Assembly: GCA_028869725.1 (NCBI GenBank)
Contig: JAGWRJ010000919.1
Location: 1-5,258, forward strand
DNA length: 5,258 nucleotides
Reading direction: 5' to 3'
Origin: Alphaproteobacteria bacterium
GTDB lineage: Bacteria > Pseudomonadota > Alphaproteobacteria > Micropepsales > Micropepsaceae
The position numbers and the translations under genes were made by a program. Below the pieces are notes generated by a model, which ran no database searches, was not told the DNA's origin, and worked only from the letters and a program-made list of their open reading frames with translations. Each line of letters begins with the position of its first letter. The first letter of the stretch is position 1. This document shows positions 1-5,258 of the stretch, piece after piece.

Positions 1-59
1 CGACCTTCTTGCATGGAAAGGCCCCATTTGGGCATGCGCAAGGGCGTGACAGCGGCCAT
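1..59 (-). CDS. Partial lipoyl-domain protein, probably E2 (dihydrolipoamide acyltransferase) of a 2-oxoacid dehydrogenase-type complex; N-terminus only
   Basis: Reading the minus strand from base 59 gives an ATG followed by an open frame of 19 codons and two further bases before the window edge. The visible protein carries MPKWGLSMQEG at residues 9-19. This matches the start of biotinyl/lipoyl-attachment domains of E2 acyltransferases (general pattern MPxxGxSMxEG), and the MPKWGLSM form is familiar from acetoin dehydrogenase and related E2 proteins. In such enzymes the domain carries lipoate on a lysine about 40 residues in and shuttles acyl groups between E1 and E2; that lysine lies outside the window. 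The start is well supported by AAGGAGG (72-66) six bases upstream. It begins 23 bases after the Rieske oxygenase stop on the same strand, so the two are probably cotranscribed. A free-standing lipoyl domain or a lipoyl domain fused to a hydrolase cannot be excluded from 19 residues. Confidence 0.75.
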   Translation of the reverse strand, partial: MAAVTPLRMPKWGLSMQEG

Positions 60-65
60 ACTGGC

Positions 66-72
66 CCTCCTT
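66..72 (-). promoter_or_regulatory. Ribosome binding site of the lipoyl-domain gene
   Basis: The minus strand reads AAGGAGG here, a full Shine-Dalgarno match, followed by six bases and then ATG at 59. It fixes the start of a gene of which only 59 bases are visible. It is the best ribosome binding site seen in the window, which suggests strong independent initiation after the Rieske gene. Confidence 0.8.
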
Positions 73-82
73 GATCAACCGG

Positions 83-1468
83 TCAGCGGGCGAGATATTT
101 GTCGAGGGTGCGATGGAAATGCCGGATACGAATTTCCTGGTAGTCCCCCAGATTGACCTCGCCGGTCTTCGAGGCTTTCAGCCCATCCTGAACATAAGGC
201 AGGTTGGTCATGTCCTGATCAAAGACACTACCAAGTGCACCAAGTTCCGTCGCAGCGGACCAGGTCTCGTTTTCACCCAAAAGCTTCATCGGTACCGCAC
301 GCGGTATCTTCTGCCCCGGGGGCACACGGGAAAGGATCCGTACCTCCATCAGTGTCGAATCCTGATCCGGCCAAGGCCGCCAGCGATAGACAATATTTGG
401 CATAAAGCCGCCCCAGGGCGCAAAATTCGGAAACACGTTGTAGACCAACGCATCCAGTAATTCTGCATCGGTCGCCTGGCTGTGATCATGTCCAGTCATT
501 TCGGTATAGCGGGCCCGATTGACGGCAGCCATGGCCGCGCGCGCAGTCTTGCCCTCAGGCACCTTGACGCTCAGATCCGGTCCGCCTGCCCTACCGTTGT
601 ATTTAAGGAATTCATCGACAATCCACTGCTGCGGCTTGCCGGATGGGTCAAGATGGGGCGATGGCACAGCGAAGGGCGTGAGCGCGAGGTTCACGTTATC
701 GCCCCAAATATTATAGTGCGTGTTGGCGTCGCCGGTGAATGGCAGGATCTGCGGATGGGTGATGAGTGAGTGCCAGGCCTCCATGAAGGCCTCGGCGACC
801 GCTTTCCAGTTGGCGTGGATCACCTTTCCGACATGGATAACGGTGGTGCATTCCTCATGCCGCCAGCGTGCGAAGTGCTCCGGCAGCGGCTTCAGATACT
901 CTTCGAGTGAACCCCCCGTATCATTCTCGCATAGGAATATGTAACCGCCCCAACGTCCAACCCGCGCTTCCGGCAGTTTCATCTTGGCATCGCTCAGGTG
1001 GCTGAAATCCCAGCGACAGGGAACTTCTTTCAAGCTGCCGTCAGTGTTCCACGTAAAGCCATGAAACGGACATTTGAAGTCCTTGGAGTACCCGCTTTCC
1101 AGGCGCAGTTTGCGACCGCGATGAAGACAGACGTTATGAAACGCACGCACCGAGCCATCATTCTGACGGGTGACAAGATAGGAGCGACCGGCGTTCTCGT
1201 AGACGACCACGTCACCCGGCTCCGGCAGGTCCTCCTCGCGCGCAGCAAACTGCCAGACATTGGGCCACATTTTTTCGAGTTCGGCGCGAAAGAAATCCGG
1301 GCTTGTGTATCGCGACGCCGCCAGAGGCTGCGACCCCATATATTCATAGGTGTGCTGCTTCAGGAATTCCGGCATCGGCTTGCTGTCCGCCGCCACCAGG
1401 TCGTCCCAACCAGGACCCGGGCACCGGGCAGTCCCACGCGACGGACTGTCTTCGAACTCTCGTGCCAT
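83..1468 (-). CDS. Rieske non-heme iron aromatic ring-hydroxylating oxygenase, alpha subunit (461 aa)
   Basis: Rieske oxygenases use electrons from a ferredoxin or reductase partner to activate O2 at a mononuclear iron and hydroxylate or demethylate aromatic, steroid, terpenoid or quaternary-amine substrates in the cytoplasm. Residues are numbered from the ATG at 1468. The 2Fe-2S Rieske motif is C114-x-H116-x16-C133-x2-H136. The catalytic domain has NWK at 220-222 and EAFMEAWH at 226-233, with H233 and H238 as iron ligands and a later Asp (D419, or D417, in FDQDMTNLP) as the likely carboxylate ligand. The inter-cluster bridging position holds Glu230 rather than the usual Asp. The C-terminus (HFHRTLDKYL) looks complete, and the length fits alpha subunits. 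The start at 1468 is chosen because GGGGAG lies seven bases upstream; a frame extending to 1687 would run into the divergent crotonase gene, and M32 (MPEFLK) is a less likely start. No beta subunit, ferredoxin or reductase is visible. Family call is firm; substrate is unknown. Confidence 0.95.
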   Translation of the reverse strand: MAREFEDSPSRGTARCPGPGWDDLVAADSKPMPEFLKQHTYEYMGSQPLAASRYTSPDFFRAELEKMWPNVWQFAAREEDLPEPGDVVVYENAGRSYLVTRQNDGSVRAFHNVCLHRGRKLRLESGYSKDFKCPFHGFTWNTDGSLKEVPCRWDFSHLSDAKMKLPEARVGRWGGYIFLCENDTGGSLEEYLKPLPEHFARWRHEECTTVIHVGKVIHANWKAVAEAFMEAWHSLITHPQILPFTGDANTHYNIWGDNVNLALTPFAVPSPHLDPSGKPQQWIVDEFLKYNGRAGGPDLSVKVPEGKTARAAMAAVNRARYTEMTGHDHSQATDAELLDALVYNVFPNFAPWGGFMPNIVYRWRPWPDQDSTLMEVRILSRVPPGQKIPRAVPMKLLGENETWSAATELGALGSVFDQDMTNLPYVQDGLKASKTGEVNLGDYQEIRIRHFHRTLDKYLAR

Positions 1469-1471
1469 ACA

Positions 1472-1481
1472 CCCTCTCCCC
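1472..1481 (-). promoter_or_regulatory. Ribosome binding site deciding the Rieske oxygenase start
   Basis: The minus strand reads GGGGAGAGGG just upstream of the ATG at 1468, with the GGAG core seven bases from it. An in-frame ATG at 1483 overlaps this purine run and has no comparable site of its own, so 1468 is the preferred start. Confidence 0.6.
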
Positions 1482-1588
1482 ATGCCGTTCCAATCGGCCA
1501 ATAAACCCAGCCTAGAGCCCTGAATGAAAAAAGCAAGCTTGATTGTTTTATTGAATGAGGGCTTGATGGAACGGACGGAACACCGTGA

Positions 1589-1607
1589 CGATGCCCCGGC
1601 AGCATCG
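1589..1607 (+). other. Small hairpin in the leader of the crotonase gene
   Basis: CGATGC (1589-1594) and GCATCG (1602-1607) are perfect inverted repeats around a seven-base loop. A competing pairing, TGCC (1592-1595) with GGCA (1598-1601), uses the same bases. The stem ends ten bases before the GAGGGAG ribosome binding site of the gene starting at 1627. There is no U-run after it, so it is not an intrinsic terminator. It may affect translation or be a DNA-level site, or be chance in GC-rich sequence. Confidence 0.3.
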
Positions 1608-1626
1608 AACAACAATTGAGGGAGCC

Positions 1627-2475
1627 ATGAGCGACGCGCCACTGATCCTGGTGGATGCACCCCGGCCATTCGTGCGCCGGCTGACACTCAACCGACCGGA
1701 TAAACGTAATGCTCTGTCCAACCGTCTGCGTGGAGCGCTGTTCGCGGCGCTGGAGGAGGCCGATCGCGACGATAGCGTGCGGGTCAGCATTATCCGCGGT
1801 GCGGGCAGCTGCTTTTCCGCAGGCTACGATCTTTCGCGCGAGAGCGGACGGCACACACAGGCGCTCCCCTTCTACACCGCCGGTGGCGCAGGTGAATGGG
1901 CGCGCCATGTCGTGGAGGGCTGCTTTCGCGTGTGGGATCTGGCCAAGCCCGTGATCGCCCAGGTGCATGGCTGGTGTCTGGCTGGCGGCTCGGAACTGGC
2001 GACCGCCGCCGATCTCGTTTATGTGGCCGAAGACGCACAGATTGGCTACCCGCCCGTGCGCATGATGAGCCCTCCCGACAATCAGTTCCATGCTTGGCTC
2101 TGTGGCATGCGGCCCGCCATGGAAATGATGCTGACCGGCGATGCCATAAGTGGGCTTGAGGCCGTACGGGTAGGATTTGCGAACCGCGCGTTCCCGCCCG
2201 AGCGACTGGAGGAAGAGGTGCTGGCGATCGCAGAGCGTGTCGCCAAGATACCGACCGACGTCCAGCAAATGAACAAGCGCTCGGTACACCGGGCCATGGA
2301 GATCATGGGCCTCCGCGCCGCCATTCGCGCAGGTACCGAAATCCAGTCACTTGCCCTGACAACCGACTCAAGTCGCGCCACCTTCGCCAAGTTTCGCGAT
2401 GGCGTGAAGCAGGGCCTTGATGCCCGTGACAGCGCCTTCGGCGATTACCGCACCAAAAAGGTGGATGATGAGTGA
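1627..2475 (+). CDS. Enoyl-CoA hydratase/isomerase (crotonase) family protein, atypical active site (282 aa)
   Basis: Crotonase-fold enzymes act on acyl-CoA thioesters, stabilising an enolate in an oxyanion hole; members are hydratases, isomerases, hydrolases, dehydratases or lyases. Visible signatures are LTLNRPDKRNAL (19-30), the first oxyanion-hole segment CFSAGYDL (62-69), and the second, HGWCLAGGSELATAADLVYV (114-133). Glu123 matches the first catalytic glutamate of classical enoyl-CoA hydratase (Glu144 of the rat enzyme). Twenty residues on, where the second (Glu164) should be, the sequence is GYPPVR with Pro143, so simple syn-hydration is unlikely. The MLTGDAISGLEAVRVGFAN segment and C-terminal helices are present and the length is normal. 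The start at 1627 is preferred over an in-frame ATG at 1585 because GAGGGAG (1618-1624) precedes it and the conserved domain begins soon after. It is the first gene of a four-gene operon. A CoA-dependent isomerase, hydrolase or C-C lyase role is possible; the reaction is not determined. Confidence 0.9.
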   Translation: MSDAPLILVDAPRPFVRRLTLNRPDKRNALSNRLRGALFAALEEADRDDSVRVSIIRGAGSCFSAGYDLSRESGRHTQALPFYTAGGAGEWARHVVEGCFRVWDLAKPVIAQVHGWCLAGGSELATAADLVYVAEDAQIGYPPVRMMSPPDNQFHAWLCGMRPAMEMMLTGDAISGLEAVRVGFANRAFPPERLEEEVLAIAERVAKIPTDVQQMNKRSVHRAMEIMGLRAAIRAGTEIQSLALTTDSSRATFAKFRDGVKQGLDARDSAFGDYRTKKVDDE

Positions 2476-2872
2476 CCAAAGCGACCGGCGCGCAATTCGC
2501 GAACGACTGGAGGCCTACGCTGATGCTGTGTTCCGCCGCGATGCGACAGCCTGGGCGGCGAACTGGGTAGATGACGGAGAATGGGATCTCGCAGGTACCA
2601 AAGTGCGAGGACGGGACCAGATTGTAGCGGTCTGGAACGGCGCAATGGCCCAGTTCAGTTTCGTTGGCTTCTTCGTGCAGCTGGGCGAGGTGCAGATCAG
2701 CGGCGATAGTGCCACCGCACGCAGCTACACGACCGAGTATCTGACCCAGACCGACGGGCAGCGTCGCCGCGTGATCGGAACCTATGAGGACCGCCTGGTC
2801 CGCCGCGGCGACACCTGGCTGTTTGCCGGTCGCAGCTACCGGATTTTGAACGACACAGAGGAGAAACTATGA
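2468..2872 (+). CDS. SnoaL-like / NTF2-fold protein (134 aa)
   Basis: The protein has the pattern of small cone-shaped alpha+beta (NTF2-like, SnoaL-like) proteins: an N-terminal helix region (RERLEAYADAVFRRDATAW, ending at W29), then WVDDGEWDL (33-41), RGRDQIVAVW (47-56), and strands ending in GTYEDRLVRRGDTWLFAGR (104-122). The fold serves in polyketide cyclases, isomerases, dehydratases and as the beta subunit of Rieske oxygenases. The acidic and aromatic residues D35, D36, W39 and D40 line up where such proteins often place pocket residues, but no catalytic set can be assigned. ATG at 2468 is chosen because AAGG (2458-2461) sits six bases upstream; ATG at 2465 is an equally in-frame alternative with poorer spacing. 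It overlaps the crotonase stop by 8 bases and the next gene by 4, so translation is likely coupled. The reaction is unknown. Confidence 0.85.
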   Translation: MSDQSDRRAIRERLEAYADAVFRRDATAWAANWVDDGEWDLAGTKVRGRDQIVAVWNGAMAQFSFVGFFVQLGEVQISGDSATARSYTTEYLTQTDGQRRRVIGTYEDRLVRRGDTWLFAGRSYRILNDTEEKL

Positions 2873-3225
2873 GCCATCGCATTGTCATCGCCGGCCAGAT
2901 CGATGTCGCGCCCGAAAAGCGTGACGCGGCCCTGCGCGACGCGCGCGCCCTGATCGACGCCGCTCTCGCCGAAAAAGGCTGCGTTGCATATGCCTGGACC
3001 GCCGACGTATTGGCGCCGGGGCGTATCCGGGTGTTTGAGGAGTGGGAGAGCCAGGCTGACCTCGCGGCCCATTTCGAAGGCCAGCCCTACCGCGGCATGC
3101 TCGCCCATCTCCAGGGCGTCGGGATCCTCAACGCAGTGACCCAGAAGTACCGCACCGATATTGTCGAACCGGTGTACGGTCCGGAGGGGCGGCCCCGAGC
3201 TGACTTTTTCACCGCCAAGGCGTAA
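2869..3225 (+). CDS. Antibiotic biosynthesis monooxygenase (ABM) / YgiN-like domain protein (118 aa)
   Basis: This is a small ferredoxin-like alpha+beta barrel protein of the ABM family, which includes cofactor-independent quinol and anthrone monooxygenases as well as proteins with no known oxygenase activity. The N-terminal strand (IVIAGQIDV, 5-13), a helix (about 16-36), GCVAYAW (37-43), and the signature VFEEWESQADLAAHF (55-69) followed by a helix with PYRGML (73-78) are all present. The usual helix-preceding His is H68. Length is typical for a single-domain member, which would act as a dimer, with a C-terminal tail of about 20 residues beyond the core. Its ATG overlaps the upstream stop as ATGA, with GAGGAG (2858-2863) as ribosome binding site. 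The next gene starts 5 bases after its stop. In this setting a role in oxidising a phenolic or quinol intermediate is reasonable but inferred. Confidence 0.87.
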   Translation: MSHRIVIAGQIDVAPEKRDAALRDARALIDAALAEKGCVAYAWTADVLAPGRIRVFEEWESQADLAAHFEGQPYRGMLAHLQGVGILNAVTQKYRTDIVEPVYGPEGRPRADFFTAKA

Positions 3226-3230
3226 CTGCC

Positions 3231-5258
3231 ATGGAGCGGCGCCACGTCATCTGCCGCGCCTGTCACGCGCAGTGCGGCCTTCTTGCCGAAATGGAGGACG
3301 GACGACCGGTCAAACTGTACGGCGATAAGGACAATGCCGCCTATCATGGATACTCCTGCATCAAGGGCAGACGGCTCGGTGCCTATCACGCCTCGACAAG
3401 CCGACTGCTGCAAAGTCAAAAACGTGTGGCCAACGGTGAATTCGCGCCCATTGCCAACGACGGGGCTATGCGCGAGATCGCCAAGCGTGTGCGGACCCTC
3501 ATCGATCGACATGGTCCGCGCGCGGTAGCCGGGTATATCGGCACCCACGGCTATAATAATCTGCCGACCCAGGCGTTTGCCTATGCCTTCTTCGAGGCTA
3601 TTGGCTCGCCCATGCTCTTTACGTCCGTGACGATTGACCAACCCGGCAAGGGCATCGCGACTGCACTGCATGGGGCTTGGCTTGCCGGCACCCCACGCAT
3701 GGAAAGCTGGGAGGTACTGCTTCTGATCGGCACCAACCCGCTGGTTTCAATGAACGGTGGATTGGGAGTAAATCCTGCGCGCCGCCTGCATGACGCCAAA
3801 CGGCGCGGCATGAAACTGATCGTAGTCGATCCACGCCGGACGGAATGCGCGGCACAGGCCAACATTCACCTGCAGGGACGCCCCGGCGAAGATGGCGCTA
3901 TCCTGGCAGGTATTGCGCACGTCCTGATTGCCGAAGAGCTGGTCGACACAGCATTCGTGGCTAACGAAACGACCGGGTTCGCGGCGCTTGCCGAGGCAGT
4001 CCGACCGTTTACGCCTCGGCATGTAGCCGAACGCGCCGGCATTGATGCCGAAGATCTGGTTGAGGCAGCGCGCCTGCTTGGACAGGCGCGCAGTGGCGCC
4101 ATTTCAGCGGGTACGGGCGCCAACATGAGTGGGCACGGAAACCTTGCCGAGTATCTCGTTCGCGCTCTGACCAGCATTCGCGGATTCTGGATGCGCCCCG
4201 GTGAGACCATTCCAAACCCAGGCGTGCTGATCAACCGCTTCCCGCCCATCGCAGCCACCCCCGGCCCGCAGCCGGCATTTGGCTTTGGTGAGCCAATGCG
4301 GGTGCGCGGATTGGCAAACACCGTATCGGGCCTTCCCACTGCAGCGCTTGCCGATGAAATCCTTCTGCCGGGTGAAGGCCAGGTCAAGGCGCTCTTCGTG
4401 TTTGGCGGCAATCCGATGCTGGCGTGGCCCGACCAGCTGAAGACGTTCGCTGCCATGAAGGAACTTGATCTACTCGTCTGCTTCGACCCGCAGATGTCCG
4501 AGACGGCGAGACTTGCTCACTATGTCATTGCTCCCAAACTACCCTTCGAATGCAGCTCGACGACTATGCTGAATGAAATGCTGGGTAATTTCGGACCCGG
4601 CTGGGGCTACAGCCTTCCCTACGCCCAATACAGCCCGCCTTTACTTGATCCACCGCCTGATGCTGACGTGATCGAGGAGTGGGAAGGGCTTTACCGGATC
4701 GCACAGGAGATCGGGACGCAGCTTCATATCAAGGATTTTTCGCTTCTCGATCCTGCGGAGGCCAAGGCCAAAGGTACCCATCTTGACATGCAGGCGCGCC
4801 TGAACGCCGACGATGTGTGGCAGATGCTCACCCGAAATGCGCCGCTTCCGTTTGCCGAGATCAAGGCCAAGGCGACAGGCGGGCATGTTTTTGAGAGACC
4901 AACAATGACCGTCGCAGCCCGGCCGCAGGGCTGGCAGGGTCGGCTGGACATTGGCAACCCACAGATGCTCGCAGAACTTTCCGCTCTTGCCGCCTCCGGA
5001 ACCGAGCGCGACAAAACCCGGCCATATCAGGTTATCAGTCGGCGCCTTCACGATGTTCTCAATTCAAGCTGGCATGACGATCCTGTGCTGAGGCGGCGGG
5101 TTCCGGTCAATGCTGCATTCATGAACCCCGACGATATGGCGCACGAGAACCTTGATGATGGCGATGTGGTGGAGCTGGAATCGGCGCGCGCAGCCATCCG
5201 CGCCATCGTCAAGGCCGAAGCCGGTGTAAGGCGCGGCTGCATATCAATGGCGCACGCC
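3231..5258 (+). CDS. Molybdopterin (bis-MGD) oxidoreductase of the DMSO reductase superfamily with N-terminal 4Fe-4S site; 3' end missing (676 aa visible)
   Basis: The frame is open from the ATG at 3231 to the last base and is cut by the window edge. The N-terminal 4Fe-4S site is C8-x2-C11-x3-C15-x27-C43, followed by KG. MGD-binding landmarks follow in family order: LLLIGTNP (163-170), LIVVDPRRT (196-204), RPGEDGAI (217-224) and LFVFGGNP (388-395). The C-terminal molybdopterin-dinucleotide-binding domain starts near R597 (RPYQVISRR) and includes DGDVVELES. By family comparison roughly 50-100 residues are missing. The candidate Mo/W ligand segment TIDQPGK (134-140) offers Asp136 rather than Cys, Ser or Sec. 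There is no Tat or Sec signal before the Fe-S site, so the enzyme is predicted to be cytoplasmic. The start sits 5 bases after the ABM gene with only a weak AAGG (3217-3220) upstream, so translation probably depends on the preceding gene. The superfamily includes reductases, dehydrogenases and hydratases or hydroxylases; substrate and direction are unknown, and partner subunits could lie beyond the window. Confidence 0.93.
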   Translation, partial: MERRHVICRACHAQCGLLAEMEDGRPVKLYGDKDNAAYHGYSCIKGRRLGAYHASTSRLLQSQKRVANGEFAPIANDGAMREIAKRVRTLIDRHGPRAVAGYIGTHGYNNLPTQAFAYAFFEAIGSPMLFTSVTIDQPGKGIATALHGAWLAGTPRMESWEVLLLIGTNPLVSMNGGLGVNPARRLHDAKRRGMKLIVVDPRRTECAAQANIHLQGRPGEDGAILAGIAHVLIAEELVDTAFVANETTGFAALAEAVRPFTPRHVAERAGIDAEDLVEAARLLGQARSGAISAGTGANMSGHGNLAEYLVRALTSIRGFWMRPGETIPNPGVLINRFPPIAATPGPQPAFGFGEPMRVRGLANTVSGLPTAALADEILLPGEGQVKALFVFGGNPMLAWPDQLKTFAAMKELDLLVCFDPQMSETARLAHYVIAPKLPFECSSTTMLNEMLGNFGPGWGYSLPYAQYSPPLLDPPPDADVIEEWEGLYRIAQEIGTQLHIKDFSLLDPAEAKAKGTHLDMQARLNADDVWQMLTRNAPLPFAEIKAKATGGHVFERPTMTVAARPQGWQGRLDIGNPQMLAELSALAASGTERDKTRPYQVISRRLHDVLNSSWHDDPVLRRRVPVNAAFMNPDDMAHENLDDGDVVELESARAAIRAIVKAEAGVRRGCISMAHA

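Larger units (their letters stand above)
1469..1626. promoter_or_regulatory. Divergent intergenic control region between the Rieske gene and the crotonase operon
   Basis: This gap separates two head-to-head transcription units and must hold both promoters unless transcription enters from elsewhere. Its centre (about 1522-1558) is much richer in A+T than the flanking DNA. It contains the 8-base palindrome CAAGCTTG at 1534-1541, a TGAATGA direct repeat at 1521-1527 and 1552-1558 (31 bases apart, about three helical turns), and an inverted pair AGCCCT (1516-1521) and AGGGCT (1558-1563) flanking the palindrome. This arrangement is what a dimeric regulator site between divergent catabolic genes often looks like. 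Sigma-70 matches are weak on both strands (for example TTGATT at 1539-1544 for the plus strand), so exact promoter positions are not called. No regulator gene is in the window. Confidence 0.5.

Noticed and set aside
60..82. Transcription terminator between the Rieske gene and the lipoyl-domain gene
   Set aside because: The 23-base gap holds a strong ribosome binding site and no stem followed by a T-run, which fits cotranscription.
71..460. 129-codon plus-strand frame at the left of the window
   Set aside because: It is opposite the conserved C-terminal part of the Rieske oxygenase and lacks a family signature.
998..1504. 168-codon plus-strand frame inside the Rieske gene
   Set aside because: It is antisense to the conserved Rieske 2Fe-2S motif region and has no recognisable domain.
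1469..1687. N-terminal extension of the Rieske frame up to an ATG at 1687, giving 534 residues
   Set aside because: The extra 73 residues have no family similarity, overlap the start of the divergent crotonase gene on the other strand, and the ATG at 1468 has a good ribosome binding site.
1360..2289. 309-codon open frame on the minus strand opposite the crotonase gene
   Set aside because: It is antisense to a clear crotonase, shows no recognisable domain, and long antisense frames are common in GC-rich coding DNA.
3231..3260. Arg-Arg at residues 3-4 of the Mo protein as a twin-arginine export signal
   Set aside because: There is no hydrophobic segment after it and the first Fe-S cysteine is residue 8, so there is no room for a signal peptide.
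3087..3671. 194-codon minus-strand frame across the ABM and Mo gene junction
   Set aside because: It lies opposite two well-supported genes and has no domain signature.
3866..4456. 196-codon minus-strand frame opposite the Mo gene
   Set aside because: Composition is rich in Ser, Arg, Ala and Pro as expected of an antisense shadow; the plus strand encodes a continuous MGD-binding protein here.

Overview
The window looks like part of a catabolic gene cluster from a GC-rich (about 60% by eye) proteobacterium, plausibly an alphaproteobacterium such as a sphingomonad. That taxonomic guess rests on base composition, the compact overlapping gene layout and the type of enzymes. No rRNA, tRNA, insertion sequence, CRISPR array or phage gene was seen.

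Layout: two divergent transcription units start from one intergenic region at about 1469-1626. Leftward (minus strand) are a complete single-component-type Rieske non-heme iron oxygenase alpha subunit (1468 to 83) and, 23 bases after its stop, the first 19 codons of a lipoyl-domain (2-oxoacid dehydrogenase E2-like) protein that leaves the window at base 1. Rightward (plus strand) is a tight four-gene operon: a crotonase-fold enoyl-CoA hydratase/isomerase-like protein (1627-2475), a SnoaL-like/NTF2-fold protein (2468-2872), an antibiotic-biosynthesis-monooxygenase (ABM) domain protein (2869-3225), and a bis-MGD molybdopterin oxidoreductase with an N-terminal 4Fe-4S site (3231 to beyond 5258). 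The first three overlap by 8 and 4 bases; the fourth follows after 5 bases.

Together the genes suggest a degradation route that combines O2-dependent hydroxylation (Rieske, perhaps ABM), CoA-thioester chemistry (crotonase), a small cone-fold protein (SnoaL-like), Mo-dependent redox or hydration chemistry, and a lipoyl-dependent 2-oxoacid or acyl-transfer step. The substrate cannot be read from the sequence; aromatic, terpenoid or steroid-like compounds are all possible. Points worth following up are active-site departures: the crotonase lacks the second catalytic glutamate, the Rieske oxygenase has Glu at the inter-cluster bridging position normally held by Asp, and the Mo enzyme appears to have Asp where many relatives have Cys, Ser or Sec as metal ligand.

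The 158-base divergent intergenic region has an AT-rich core with a short palindrome, direct repeats three helical turns apart, and a small hairpin before the crotonase gene, which fits shared regulation by a factor encoded outside the window.
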